A DNA stretch of 64,000 bases. Origin: Algoriphagus hitonicola. Lineage in GTDB: Bacteria > Bacteroidota > Bacteroidia > Cytophagales > Cyclobacteriaceae. The position numbers and the translations under genes were made by a program. Below, one piece after another: positions 1 through 9,397 of this stretch. Each line of letters begins with the position of its first letter. The stretch's first letter is position 1. A model generated the notes under the pieces. The model searched no databases. It was given only the letters and a program-made list of their open reading frames with translations, and was not told the origin of the DNA. Where the stretch lies: NCBI RefSeq assembly GCF_900113375.1, contig NZ_FOPC01000007.1, positions 1 to 64,000 on the forward strand, read 5' to 3'.

Positions 1-140
1 AATTCCTTGTCAAAACTTCTTCTTGTTCCTTCTTTCATTGGTTCTAAGTTAAGGGGCTTAACTTACTGTCCAATCAAATGTAGCAGATCCAAATTATCCA
101 TATTGGTTGAGATCAGACCTCCAAGGTTTTGGAAAATCCA

Positions 141-220
141 AACCCTCCGAGGGTTCTCCGTAATCCAAAGTATGATTTTCAATTAAAACAATACATTATC
201 AGGCCAAATCCCTCGGAGGG
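141..220. repeat. Pair of REP-like GC-rich palindromes
   Basis: Two short imperfect palindromes lie 60 bp apart: AACCCTCCGAGGGTT at 141-155 and CCCTCGGAGGG at 210-220. The central base is C in one and G in the other, so they are the same element in opposite orientation, as in bipartite REP clusters. A related pair is at 26286-26320. The surrounding 1-537 region shows no convincing gene; short open frames there lack family resemblance. Confidence 0.6.
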
Positions 221-385
221 TGCATTCAGAAATGATTTTTTCAAGAATTGGTTTCTACCTATCAATTTTTGTCTACCTCCTCGGCATGACGCTGCTGGTT
301 TCCGGCGGATCCCCGGGCCGAGATGTGGGTCTTTCCAATTCACCAAACCCCGCATTTAGCAGCTCTTTTCAGTCGCTGCTTCATA

Positions 386-427
386 CGGGGCTATTCAAGG
401 TTAAAGCCCCGCCTGCGTCGGGCAGGC
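386..427. repeat. Two adjacent GC-rich hairpins
   Basis: CGGGGCT (386-392) pairs with AGCCCCG (405-411), and directly after it GCCTGC (411-416) pairs with GCAGGC (422-427). A CAGGCTTTTT run follows at about 431-440. This could be a relic terminator for a gene lost from the left, or an interspersed repeat. No adjacent plus-strand gene is convincing. Confidence 0.4.
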
Positions 428-485
428 CTTCAGGCTTTTTGATCTAAACACCAACCATTGGTTCTTAGGATCAGCCTTAAAATAG

Positions 486-522
486 AAAAGCTCCTTCGGC
501 CAAAACCAAAGGAGCTCTTTTC
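486..522 (-). terminator. Rho-independent terminator of the PQQ-propeller gene
   Basis: AGCTCCTT (489-496) pairs with AAGGAGCT (509-516), with A-rich and T-rich flanks, so on the minus strand the hairpin ends in a U-run. It lies about 20 bp beyond the stop codon at 538. Confidence 0.7.
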
Positions 523-537
523 ACATTCAAAACTGAT

Positions 538-2430
538 TTAATTCTTCAAATCATATGAGTTGATTTGACCTGAACCGGCTAAATAATAGAGGTAGCCCTC
601 AATATCATCCACTTCATAAACCGGCTTTTTGTCTTTAAGGACAATTTCCTTTTCGGTTTTTCCGGTATCCTTGTTGACTTTCACCAGACCCACACCATCA
701 CTGAGATCAGTCAAAATAAAGCGTGCATTTTCCGTAGCCATGGTGGCTTTGAATCGCTTGGTCATTTCCCCATAGGAGACAGAGGCAATATTGGCAAAGG
801 ATTCTGCGGCTCGTGCATTATCATTGGCTCGACGGGCGTCGGCACTGTTGTATTCGCCAATTCGATAGCTATAGGTAGACTGGGAAGCTGCGGCAGCGGA
901 AACGGTGGCAGAGGCCAACGTTAGTGCGCCCAAGGCAACTTTCGCAAAGGTGCTTTGACCAGGCGCCTTATGGAATACATGGTAACTTTGTTTTCCGCCA
1001 CCGTCTAGCATCATCATGTTTTGATCTGAGGCCAAAAAGATGCCCGAGGCACGGGTTCCAATCTCATAAGGGCTTTCTTTTCCCTCAAATTTAAGCTTCG
1101 CAAAGGTGCTCACATCCCCCGTATTTTCATCGATAGCCATGATTTCCTCCCCAGTGCTGATCAAGTAGCGCCCATTGGCTTTGTCGTAAGCACTTGATAC
1201 AGCAGTGGCTTTTTTGTATTGAATTCCTTTCTTCCACTTCGCATCTCCGGTACTGAGATTGATGATATTGGCGTCGGTATCGGTGATGTAAATCATCCCC
1301 TGAGGCGTGGTGGCCATGGTGTGAATATTGGCACCGGTATCAATCGGTTTTTTGAAAAGGGGAGTGCCGTCAAATTTGATTTTATTGATCCCACCTTCCT
1401 GCAGGCCAAATAGAATTCCATCCTCCATTACGTAAAAATGCTGCACGTATCCCTTGGTTTTGGGGGCTTTTTCCCAAAGATCTTCTCCGTTGGAAGCATT
1501 TAAGAAAGCAATTTTCGATTCACCGGGACCACTAAGCTGACTCACCAGACTGCTGCCTCCTTTGAACACATCACTGACAACTGCCAAACCGCCGGGAAGA
1601 ATCTGGAATCGGGTGATACTTCCCTTGATTTTGCGCTCATCCTCCCAAAGGTCCTGCCCGTCTTTTCCAAATTTAAAAATCCGGGTATCCCCGTTGCTGC
1701 GCTGCTCAAAACCATAAATATCGTTTCCTGTCTCATCGGCGACCATGCTGGTTAGGTTTTTCACTTCATTTTCCCAGAGAATGTTTCCGTCTTTCACATT
1801 AGCACATACAACGCCTTTGGTGGTGGGGACAAAAACCCGGTCATTGAGCAGGAATGGGGCACCCGAACTCATGGGAATGGCGGCGGCACTTCGGACTTTG
1901 CCGGCATTGGGGTCCAGGTTAGCAAAACCCTCCTGCTTGCCTGTAGCCATATCGTAGATGCCTACTGCCAGGATTTCACCTTCGCTCTTTTCCCGATTTC
2001 CCACTACTACAAGTTTGTTTTCGGGAAGAAAAATTTTGAGTTGGGCGATTTGTTTCCAACCGTTTTCTTCGGTGACAAAGACCTTTTCTCCGGTAATCAC
2101 ATCGATGACTGTGCGCTTGGAGTTGGCAAAGATGGTTCCTGGGATTTGGGATTTTCCGCCCTGGGTCAAAATGACATACGGACTAAGGGGAACGAATTCC
2201 ATTTCCTCTTCTTTGATTTTGCCGTATTCGGCAAAGCTAAAGTGAGGGCTAGCTGCACCGGGCCGGATGCCGAACAGTCCGTCACTTCCATTAACTAGGA
2301 GAACACCGGCATCGGTCAACGTCATTTTTTCGATTTTACCGCCGATATCGTAGGAATAGGTGGGGGGTGTTTGAGCCCAGACGCTGCCTGCAAATAATGC
2401 GGCAAAGGCTAAGGATAAATACTTTTTCAT
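538..2430 (-). CDS. Exported PQQ-like beta-propeller repeat protein
   Basis: A 630-residue protein with a clear Sec signal peptide (MKKYLSLAFAALFAGSVWAQ). The body repeats the quinoprotein-type blade signature, a G-x-x-x-W motif after an acidic turn: GNILWENEV, GQDLWEDER, GEDLWEKAP, GDAKWKKGI. This points to a PQQ-like beta-propeller located in the periplasm or on the surface. At about residues 490-560 an Ala/Ser-rich and then charged stretch interrupts the propeller before a final blade. No catalytic residues are recognisable, and such proteins often act as scaffolds rather than enzymes, so the role is unknown. It is a single-gene unit with its own terminator. Confidence 0.8.
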   Translation of the reverse strand: MKKYLSLAFAALFAGSVWAQTPPTYSYDIGGKIEKMTLTDAGVLLVNGSDGLFGIRPGAASPHFSFAEYGKIKEEEMEFVPLSPYVILTQGGKSQIPGTIFANSKRTVIDVITGEKVFVTEENGWKQIAQLKIFLPENKLVVVGNREKSEGEILAVGIYDMATGKQEGFANLDPNAGKVRSAAAIPMSSGAPFLLNDRVFVPTTKGVVCANVKDGNILWENEVKNLTSMVADETGNDIYGFEQRSNGDTRIFKFGKDGQDLWEDERKIKGSITRFQILPGGLAVVSDVFKGGSSLVSQLSGPGESKIAFLNASNGEDLWEKAPKTKGYVQHFYVMEDGILFGLQEGGINKIKFDGTPLFKKPIDTGANIHTMATTPQGMIYITDTDANIINLSTGDAKWKKGIQYKKATAVSSAYDKANGRYLISTGEEIMAIDENTGDVSTFAKLKFEGKESPYEIGTRASGIFLASDQNMMMLDGGGKQSYHVFHKAPGQSTFAKVALGALTLASATVSAAAASQSTYSYRIGEYNSADARRANDNARAAESFANIASVSYGEMTKRFKATMATENARFILTDLSDGVGLVKVNKDTGKTEKEIVLKDKKPVYEVDDIEGYLYYLAGSGQINSYDLKN

Positions 2431-2665
2431 GGTTTTGCGTATGGTTGAATTCCAAGGCTAAAGGACGGAGGAATGAGCTCGGGATTCCATACGCTGTTTG
2501 CCGTATTTTTTGGATTAAAAAATGAGGTTTAGGGGTTAAATTACTAAAAACTGGCCAACCGCTTAGACTAGATTTTTTTGTATAGGTAAATCCAGTGTTC
2601 AATAAAAATTGAACTTTGTCGCGGTGAAAAATCTAGAAATGAGACTAGTAGTGGATTAGAGGTTG

Positions 2666-5110
2666 TCACTCATCCTTTAGGGTTTTCACCGGGTTGAGTT
2701 TGGAGGCTCGGAAAGATTGAGAAGAAACGATCAGAATGGTGAAAATCAGGACTCCCAGTACCAAAATGATAAAACTGAGCCAAGACGGCCATTCCCGAAT
2801 AGCAAATTGGGAGATCCAGTTTTGCATCACATAAATGCTCAGCGGGAAGGCAATCAGAATCCCGGAAAGGGTTAATAAAATGTATTCCTTTCCAAACATC
2901 CACGAAATACTCCAACTCGTTGCGCCAAGTACTTTTCGGATGCCGATTTCTTTGGTTCGTCCCGCAATCGAAAGCGCAACCAAAGCAAACAACCCCATAG
3001 AAGCGATCAAAATCGCAATCAAGGAAGCGGCTAGTACCATTTTTCCCAAACGATCATCTGCCCGATATTGGGCTTCTATACTTTCATCGAGAAAGCTAAA
3101 TTCAAAATTTTCTCCTGGAAATACCTTCAGGTATTCATCTTCCAGCACAGATAGGAAAGCATCGAAATTGGAAGTAGCATTTTTCACCAAAATCCTCGGG
3201 TTGGTATTGGAGCGAATCATAAGATTGTTGATTCCGCTAAAGATAGTCTCCGGTGATTTCGCAAATACGATCGGAGCAATCGGCCGGTAAAGAGATTCGT
3301 GATGAAAATCTTTTACCACACCCACAATCTGATGGGGATTAAACTCGGTCCCGGGCAGCAATTCCCCTGTGGGATCATCCCATTGAAAGGCTTCTGCAAA
3401 GGCTTCATTGATCAGAAGAGCACTGCTGTCCGAACCGATTTCCGGACTGAGGCCGCGTCCCTCGACCAGTTCCAATCCCAGTGTATTGAGGTATTCTCCT
3501 CCGATAAAATTGACATAAAAGTCAAACTGAGTTCCGTCCTCGAGCGGAAAACCCAGTTCCCAATAGGCATCATCTCCGTAAGTTCCCACGGTGATTCCTG
3601 AGGTAGCAATTTCTGATCTCCCCTCAATAGCCTGACGGTAGGTTTCGGCTTTGGCAAAACTCTCCTTGAGGGATTTGACAAAACTGTTGGACGGGACGTC
3701 CGGAATCTCGATGACCAGCACCTGATCCTGATCAAAACCTAAATTGAAATTGCGAATCGCATTCATTTGGTTGACCATAATCAGTGTGGCGGCCAGAAGT
3801 AGGAAGGAGATAAAAAACTGAAAGCCTACCAGTCCCTTTCGCAGTCCCTGTTTCCCAAAGTGGATGGATAAGTTGCCTTTGAGCACGCGGATAGGCTTGA
3901 GTCCAGAGAGGAAAAATGCGGGATAAGCTCCGGCCAAAAGGGTAATGAGCAGCATGAGCGTGATGAGTATTCCGATTTGGATCGGACCATAGGCTAAGCC
4001 CAGTTCCTTTTCAAAGAGTGAATTGAATGTCGGAAGCAGGAGCTCTGCAATCAACACGCCCAATAAGGTGGAGAAAAGCGTGATTAAAAATGCTTCGGTC
4101 AGAAACTGGAAAATGAGCTGTCTGAAATTTGCACCCATGGTTTTCCGCACGCCTACTTCCTTGGCTCGCATGGTAGCCCTTCCGATGGCCATCGTGGTAA
4201 AGTTGATGCAGGCGATCAGGACAACCAAAAAGGCAATGCCTCCTAGGATCCAAAGCAATGATTTTCGGGTTGTTTGGAGTCCGCCATTTCCTGCTCCCTC
4301 TGAAAAGTGCATTTCCGAGATTGGATGGAAAGTAAAGTAAAATTGGCCCGGGGCATAATCTTCCCCGAGGACTTTTTGCATGAAAGTTTCCATCTGACTT
4401 TCCATGGTTGCGGCATCCTCCGGATTTCGGAGTTTGACAATATTTTGGCCCCAGACATTGTACCAGGAGTTCATTCTTTGCTCATTAGCAAAAAAATCCA
4501 TATTGTCCATAGGCATCAGCATTTCAAATTGAATGGAGGAATTGGCCGGAATATTCCGTAGTACACCAGTGACCAAATAATCCTGTGCTTCTTCACCCAT
4601 TTCCAATTGAATACTTTTTCCGATTGGATCTTCATCTCCAAAATAGCGCTGGGCAGTTTTTTCCGTGACCAAAATGGAAAATTTGTCTTTGAGCTGGGAG
4701 GAGCGATCGCCCTGGACCAAGGGAAAAGAAAAGAGCTGGAGAAAATCCGCATTGACGAGCAGAAAACTCTGGATTTGCTTGGTGCCGTCGGGGAGTTTGG
4801 CTTGAACGTTGGAGGTGACTAAGCCGGAAATGTGTTCGATTTGTGGGAATTCTTCCCGAAATGCTTCCTCTACTATCATGGGCGATGAAAAAGATTCGTT
4901 CATCTCCCCATCCACGACCTCGTGGCTTTTGACCCGATGGATTTTTTCACTGTCCGAATGAAAGCGGTCAAAGCTAAGTTCGAACTGAATAAAGAAAAAA
5001 ATCAAAATCCCCACACCTAATCCTATGGACAGCCCGATGAGATTGATGGCCGTATGGAGTTTGTTTTTGAAAAGATTACGAATGGCTATTTTAAAATAGT
5101 TCTTAATCAT
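2666..5110 (-). CDS. ABC transporter permease, MacB/FtsX family
   Basis: An 814-residue permease with the duplicated layout common in Bacteroidota: an N-terminal TM helix (about 20-42), a periplasmic MacB_PCD domain, a three-helix FtsX domain carrying AKEVGVRKTMGA, then a second TM/MacB_PCD/FtsX unit ending with TKEIGIRKVLGAT. MacB-type systems use mechanotransmission to expel substrates or move lipoproteins rather than classical transport. No ATPase or adaptor gene is adjacent, so its partner must be elsewhere. The start fits the family N-terminus (MIKNYFKIAIRNLFKNK). Confidence 0.92.
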   Translation of the reverse strand: MIKNYFKIAIRNLFKNKLHTAINLIGLSIGLGVGILIFFFIQFELSFDRFHSDSEKIHRVKSHEVVDGEMNESFSSPMIVEEAFREEFPQIEHISGLVTSNVQAKLPDGTKQIQSFLLVNADFLQLFSFPLVQGDRSSQLKDKFSILVTEKTAQRYFGDEDPIGKSIQLEMGEEAQDYLVTGVLRNIPANSSIQFEMLMPMDNMDFFANEQRMNSWYNVWGQNIVKLRNPEDAATMESQMETFMQKVLGEDYAPGQFYFTFHPISEMHFSEGAGNGGLQTTRKSLLWILGGIAFLVVLIACINFTTMAIGRATMRAKEVGVRKTMGANFRQLIFQFLTEAFLITLFSTLLGVLIAELLLPTFNSLFEKELGLAYGPIQIGILITLMLLITLLAGAYPAFFLSGLKPIRVLKGNLSIHFGKQGLRKGLVGFQFFISFLLLAATLIMVNQMNAIRNFNLGFDQDQVLVIEIPDVPSNSFVKSLKESFAKAETYRQAIEGRSEIATSGITVGTYGDDAYWELGFPLEDGTQFDFYVNFIGGEYLNTLGLELVEGRGLSPEIGSDSSALLINEAFAEAFQWDDPTGELLPGTEFNPHQIVGVVKDFHHESLYRPIAPIVFAKSPETIFSGINNLMIRSNTNPRILVKNATSNFDAFLSVLEDEYLKVFPGENFEFSFLDESIEAQYRADDRLGKMVLAASLIAILIASMGLFALVALSIAGRTKEIGIRKVLGATSWSISWMFGKEYILLTLSGILIAFPLSIYVMQNWISQFAIREWPSWLSFIILVLGVLIFTILIVSSQSFRASKLNPVKTLKDE

Positions 5111-5526
5111 GGTTCGTCGATTTCTTAACTTTTTATCCAGTATAATGCCAAAGAAAAAGTATCAGAGACTGCAAAAAGAGGCCTTTTAATGAGTCCTTTG
5201 CCGCATGAATCGGACAAAATTGTTCATTGGCGGGCAATAGACGGGATTTGGTCCAATAGGTGGATTTCAGTCTTCTGATCTGATAAAGTGCAAAGGGGAT
5301 TTGATTTGTAAAAAAAGTGGATAATCATCATAGGATTTTCAAGAAAATCTTACCGAAGAATGAATTTATTCCTAGTCTCTAAATTGTCTTAGGGATAATG
5401 CTTATTAAATGAACTTTATCCAAAGATTTGAACTCTGAAATTTTCAAGTTATTGAGAGTTTTAACAGGATCTTGATTAATAGAACATTAATTAAGCCATG
5501 ACTTGAAGAATAAATTTATTTATCGA
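5111..5526. other. Long AT-rich intergenic region
   Basis: About 415 bp separate the divergent permease and TonB receptor genes. Several imperfect A/T palindromes of the form GAATGAATTTATTC (about 5359-5372) and GAATAAATTTATT (about 5507-5519) occur. They resemble weak versions of the operator described downstream. No coding signal was seen. Confidence 0.4.
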
Positions 5527-5574
5527 GATTAATTCTAAATTGTTTGTTTAGAATTAATCCAGTTAATAAGTTTA
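5527..5574 (+). promoter_or_regulatory. Promoter with palindromic, probably iron-responsive operator
   Basis: A perfect 13-bp inverted repeat, GATTAATTCTAAA (5527-5539) and its complement (5547-5559) with a 7-nt spacer, surrounds a -33 TTTG (5543-5546). A -7 box TAAGTTTA (5567-5574) follows at 20 nt, giving a leader of about 15 nt to the ATG at 5597. A repressor bound here would cover the -33 element. The haem operon promoter (38777-38852) carries the same GATTnATTCTAA core, so a Fur-like iron repressor is inferred. Confidence 0.65.
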
Positions 5575-5596
5575 CAGCGTCAAATCAATCCGATTT

Positions 5597-7975
5597 ATGA
5601 ATATCAAATCTCTACTCTTCACCCTGGCGTTTGGGATGCTTCATTTCGTAGTCCTTGCCCAATCAGCTACCCTTAAAGGACAAGTCACTACCTCCGATAA
5701 TCAGCCCCTGGAATTTGTCAACGTGGGAATCCAAGGCCTTTCCAAAGGATCTACCACAGACCGCTTTGGAAATTATGAAATCAAAAATATCGAACCTGGT
5801 ACTTATACCGTTTTTGCGTCTTTTGTAGGATTGGAAAAACAGGAGCAAAGTATCAGCATCGCAGCCAATCAAACGCTTACCTTGAATTTTTCTGTGAAGG
5901 AAAGCTCTACCGAACTTTCTGAAGTTGTGGTGACTGATTTTTCGTCCAACCGATTTTATTCCGATTCAAGCTTCACTGTGGGTAAACTTCCGCTTAAGGA
6001 TATTGAAAACCCACAGGTGTACAATTCGATTTCCGGTCGTCTATTGCGCGAGCAAGTCGTAACCACGATGAACGATGCCATGAAAAATGCCACTGGAGTT
6101 ACCCGCCTTTGGGAATCTACTGGAAGAGGTGGAGATGGCGCGGAGTACTACGCAATGCGTGGGTTTTCTATCCAACCGACTTTGGTAAATGGGATGCCTA
6201 ACGTCAATAACGGGGCATTGGATCCGGCAAATATCGAAACCATCGATGTGGTCAAAGGTCCATCCGGGACACTTTTCGGAAGTGCAGTCATCTCTTATGG
6301 AGGCTTGATTAATATCACCACCAAGAAACCATTTGACCTCTTTAAAGGAGAGGTTGGATTTATTACCGGAAGTTTCGGGATGAACCGACTGACTGCCGAT
6401 GTCAATGTGCCTATCAGTGAGACTACTGCCATTCGGGTCAATTCGGCTTATCAATCGCAAAATACCTTTCAAGATGCTGGAAACAGAAGCTCCTTTTTCA
6501 TCGCACCCTCTTTTAAATTCAAAGCCTCTGAGCGCTTGATATTTATCATCAACACTGAGTTTTTGCAATCTCAGTCGGTCAATGCCCCGATGCTCTTTCT
6601 GAACCGAAATGCTGAATTGAAATTTGATCGCATCGATCCATTTTTAGCCAATTATGAAAATAGCTTTACCGGAAATGACCTTAGTATACAAAATCCGAGC
6701 TATGGCATTCAAGCCCAGGCTTTGTATGAGCTTTCTCCAAACTGGACCTCTCAAACCGTGATTTCCAGAAGTGCCACGGAGACTAGTGGATATTATCACT
6801 ACCTATTTGATGCGGGCGATGGAGATTCATTTACCCGCTTTATTTCCGACCGAAGCGGACAAACAATCACCACGGATATTCAGCAGAATTTCATAGGTGA
6901 TTTTAATATCGGACAATTCCGAAACCGAATGGTGGTAGGGTTGGATTATTACGATCAGAGTATTTTCAATGGAAGCACAGGGTGGGTAGCCAACGGATCG
7001 GTCAAACTATCTGACGGAAGTGACACCGGAGTGCTCACTCAGGCAGGAGTAAATGAATTGCTTCGCGATTCTTTTGAAGGCAATTCTACCGGAAAAAGCA
7101 CCGTATTAAGTGCCTACATTTCTGATGTCATCAATCTGAGGTCCAACCTCTCCGTAATGGCGAGTTTGCGAGCTGATCGATTTGAGGGAAAGACGGATTA
7201 CTGGATTGAGGAAGAGGTGGAAAGTCAAACAGCTCTTTCACCCAAGCTTGGTGTAGTTTATCAACCAGTTCAGGACAAAGTTTCCCTTTTTGCCAATTAC
7301 ATGAATGGATTCGTTAATGTGGCACCGCGTACCGTGGCCAATGCTGATGGCAGCAATCCAAGATTGCAGGCTTTTGATCCGGAGCAAGCCAATCAAATGG
7401 AATTTGGAGTCAAAACCAATTTGCTGGAGGATAAATTAGCTGCCACCTTGAGCTATTACGATATACGAGTTAAAAACCGCTTGATCAACGATCCGGATAA
7501 TATCAACAATACGCTACAGGCAGGCGAGGTGGAAAGCAAAGGAGTTGAGTTTTCCCTGGTCGCTTCTCCCTTTGAAGGGATGAGCATTATCGCCGGCTAT
7601 TCCAACAATACCGCTGAAGTAACCGAGGACAATCCGGTCAATGGCTACTTGGGATTGAGACCGGAAGAGGCAGGTCCGGAGGAATTGGTTAATTTCTGGT
7701 TGAGCTATTCCATCCCCACTGGCAGCCTAAAGGGATTTGGTTTGGGATTTGGCGGAAATGCAGCCTCCGAGCACCTGACCCTTAATCGTGCCAATGGTAG
7801 CTTTGCGATTCCGGCCTATCAGGTATTCAATGCCGCCGTTAGTTACACCAGCAGTCAATACTTGTTGGCTTTGAAAGTCAATAATCTGAGCAACGAACGC
7901 TATTTCTCAGGTTGGTCCACAGTGACCCCTCAGTCTTTGCGAAACATTGCCCTAAGTTTTAACTATCGATTTTAA
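5597..7975 (+). CDS. TonB-dependent siderophore receptor
   Basis: A 792-residue outer-membrane receptor. After the signal peptide (cleavage near VLAQ) comes a carboxypeptidase-regulatory-like beta-sandwich (about 25-110, DRFGNYEIKNIEPGTY), a TonB plug (about 130-240, with TIDVVKGPSGTLFGS and GGLINITTKKP) and a 22-strand barrel ending in aromatic Phe (LSFNYRF). The plug with YAMRGFSIQP is typical of the ferric-siderophore receptor family (FhuE/FpvA-like). Its stop overlaps the start of the PepSY gene by one base, so the two are translated together. The promoter carries a putative iron operator. The ligand cannot be told from sequence. Confidence 0.9.
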   Translation: MNIKSLLFTLAFGMLHFVVLAQSATLKGQVTTSDNQPLEFVNVGIQGLSKGSTTDRFGNYEIKNIEPGTYTVFASFVGLEKQEQSISIAANQTLTLNFSVKESSTELSEVVVTDFSSNRFYSDSSFTVGKLPLKDIENPQVYNSISGRLLREQVVTTMNDAMKNATGVTRLWESTGRGGDGAEYYAMRGFSIQPTLVNGMPNVNNGALDPANIETIDVVKGPSGTLFGSAVISYGGLINITTKKPFDLFKGEVGFITGSFGMNRLTADVNVPISETTAIRVNSAYQSQNTFQDAGNRSSFFIAPSFKFKASERLIFIINTEFLQSQSVNAPMLFLNRNAELKFDRIDPFLANYENSFTGNDLSIQNPSYGIQAQALYELSPNWTSQTVISRSATETSGYYHYLFDAGDGDSFTRFISDRSGQTITTDIQQNFIGDFNIGQFRNRMVVGLDYYDQSIFNGSTGWVANGSVKLSDGSDTGVLTQAGVNELLRDSFEGNSTGKSTVLSAYISDVINLRSNLSVMASLRADRFEGKTDYWIEEEVESQTALSPKLGVVYQPVQDKVSLFANYMNGFVNVAPRTVANADGSNPRLQAFDPEQANQMEFGVKTNLLEDKLAATLSYYDIRVKNRLINDPDNINNTLQAGEVESKGVEFSLVASPFEGMSIIAGYSNNTAEVTEDNPVNGYLGLRPEEAGPEELVNFWLSYSIPTGSLKGFGLGFGGNAASEHLTLNRANGSFAIPAYQVFNAAVSYTSSQYLLALKVNNLSNERYFSGWSTVTPQSLRNIALSFNYRF

Positions 7976-9141
7976 TGAAGCTTAAACACTGGATAGGAAA
8001 AATTCATCTCTGGCTCGGGCTTTCGTCCGGGCTAGTGGTGTTTATTGTGGCGGTGACGGGTTGCATTTATGCATTTCAGACCGAAATCAAGGATTTGACT
8101 TATTCTTTTTTGTTTGTGGAGCCAAAGGAAAAAGCAGTCCTTCCACCCAGTCAAATTAGTGAAATTGCGCAAGATGCTTTTCCCGAAGGGCACTTGCACG
8201 GGATTCTTTATCCAACTGCGGAGCGCTCAGCTCAAGCGATATTTTTTAGCTACGGAGAAGGCAATGATCATTATAAAATTGCCTACGTCAATCCCTATAC
8301 CGGCGAGATTCTCAAGCTGAATGACGAGTATGCGGATTTTTTCCGAGTAGTTCTGGATGGGCATTTTTATCTTTGGTTACCTCCTGAGATCGGGCAGCCG
8401 GTAGTAGCTTCGTTCACCTTGGTTTTTTTAGTAATGGTGATTTCGGGTTTGGTCCTTTGGTGGCCCAAAAAGAAGAAAGGAAGCAGTAAAAGCTTTAAAA
8501 TCCGCTGGGATGCCCGATGGAGAAGGAAAAATTACGATCTCCATCAGGTATTGGGATTTTATGTGATGATTTTTGCCTTAGTATTCACCCTGACCGGTTT
8601 GGTTTGGGGCTTTACTTGGTTTAGGGATGCTTATTATGCCGCAACTACCGGTGGGAAAGATTTTGTCGAATATTATGCCCCAGCCTCTGATTCGACCCAG
8701 CAGTACACCGGAGATATTCCGGGTATTGATCAGGTTTGGCTGAAAATGCGCTCCGAATATCCCCATGCAGAGTGGATTGAGGTTCATCCCCCTGACTATG
8801 AGCACGGTTCCTATGCTGCCAATGCCAATCCCGATGCCTCGACTTATTGGAAAATGGACTATCGCTATTTTGACCAGTATACCCTAGAGGAACTCCCGGT
8901 CGATCATGTGTGGAACCGTTTTGACGAAGCCAGCGTAGGGGATAAACTCCAGCGAATGAATTATGACATCCATGTCGGGGCGATTGCCGGCTTACCTGGG
9001 AAAGTACTGGCATTTTTTCTAAGTGCGATCATTGCGTCCTTGCCGGTAACTGGATTTTTGATTTGGTGGGGAAGGAAAAAGAAAAGCAAGAAAGAGAAAA
9101 CCAAGGTAAAGAGATCGATTTCAGAGGCAGTTCCGGTTTAG
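7975..9141 (+). CDS. PepSY-associated TM protein (iron-regulated, PiuB-like)
   Basis: A 388-residue inner-membrane protein of the PepSY_TM family. Four TM segments are seen at about 12-33, 140-163, 192-213 and 342-365; the periplasmic PepSY-like domains lie between them. It starts with HWIGKIHLWLGLSSG, the conserved His-rich first helix typical of the family. Members next to siderophore receptors are thought to be reductases that release iron from ferri-siderophores in the periplasm. The TAATG overlap with the receptor supports that coupling. The C-terminal tail is strongly basic. Confidence 0.88.
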   Translation: MKLKHWIGKIHLWLGLSSGLVVFIVAVTGCIYAFQTEIKDLTYSFLFVEPKEKAVLPPSQISEIAQDAFPEGHLHGILYPTAERSAQAIFFSYGEGNDHYKIAYVNPYTGEILKLNDEYADFFRVVLDGHFYLWLPPEIGQPVVASFTLVFLVMVISGLVLWWPKKKKGSSKSFKIRWDARWRRKNYDLHQVLGFYVMIFALVFTLTGLVWGFTWFRDAYYAATTGGKDFVEYYAPASDSTQQYTGDIPGIDQVWLKMRSEYPHAEWIEVHPPDYEHGSYAANANPDASTYWKMDYRYFDQYTLEELPVDHVWNRFDEASVGDKLQRMNYDIHVGAIAGLPGKVLAFFLSAIIASLPVTGFLIWWGRKKKSKKEKTKVKRSISEAVPV

Positions 9142-9213
9142 TGAGATTTATCAAAAATGAATTTTAGCAGACATGCAGGCAATCGCAATGGATGAATTAA
9201 GTTAAATAAGATT

Positions 9214-9245
9214 TCCCATTAAGCTATTTGAATGGCTTAATGGGA
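9214..9245. terminator. Bidirectional hairpin between convergent genes
   Basis: TCCCATTAAGC (9214-9224) pairs perfectly with GCTTAATGGGA (9235-9245) around a 10-nt loop. It sits between the convergent PepSY gene and the NSS small subunit and probably ends both transcripts, although the U-tract is weak. Confidence 0.65.
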
Positions 9246-9283
9246 TAATCATTTTGGATAACCCGCATGTCAATCGTTGATTT

Positions 9284-9397
9284 CTAGGATTTTTCCGACT
9301 TTTCAGGAGATTTCAAGACTCTAATCAGAAAGTAAACTGTAGCACCCGTGACAAAAGCTTGGGTGAGAATAAGTAGCATAAGGGCTAATGGATTCAT
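9284..9397 (-). CDS. MetS-like small subunit of NSS transporter
   Basis: A 37-residue frame starts with ATG at 9397-9395 and overlaps the TGA of the NSS transporter (ATGA), the usual translational coupling arrangement. It encodes MNPLALMLLILTQAFVTGAT, then YFLIRVLKSP and a charged tail (EKSEKS), stopping at TAG 9284-9286. A single N-terminal TM helix followed by a short hydrophilic tail, directly downstream of an NSS symporter gene, matches the MetS-type small subunit known to be required for the methionine/alanine importer MetPS in Corynebacterium. It is shorter than the usual gene-calling cut-off. Confidence 0.8.
   Translation of the reverse strand: MNPLALMLLILTQAFVTGATVYFLIRVLKSPEKSEKS

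Noticed and set aside
220-447. Open frame of 75 codons with a hydrophobic stretch
   Set aside because: It crosses the REP-like palindrome and two GC-rich hairpins, has low-complexity composition and no family resemblance.
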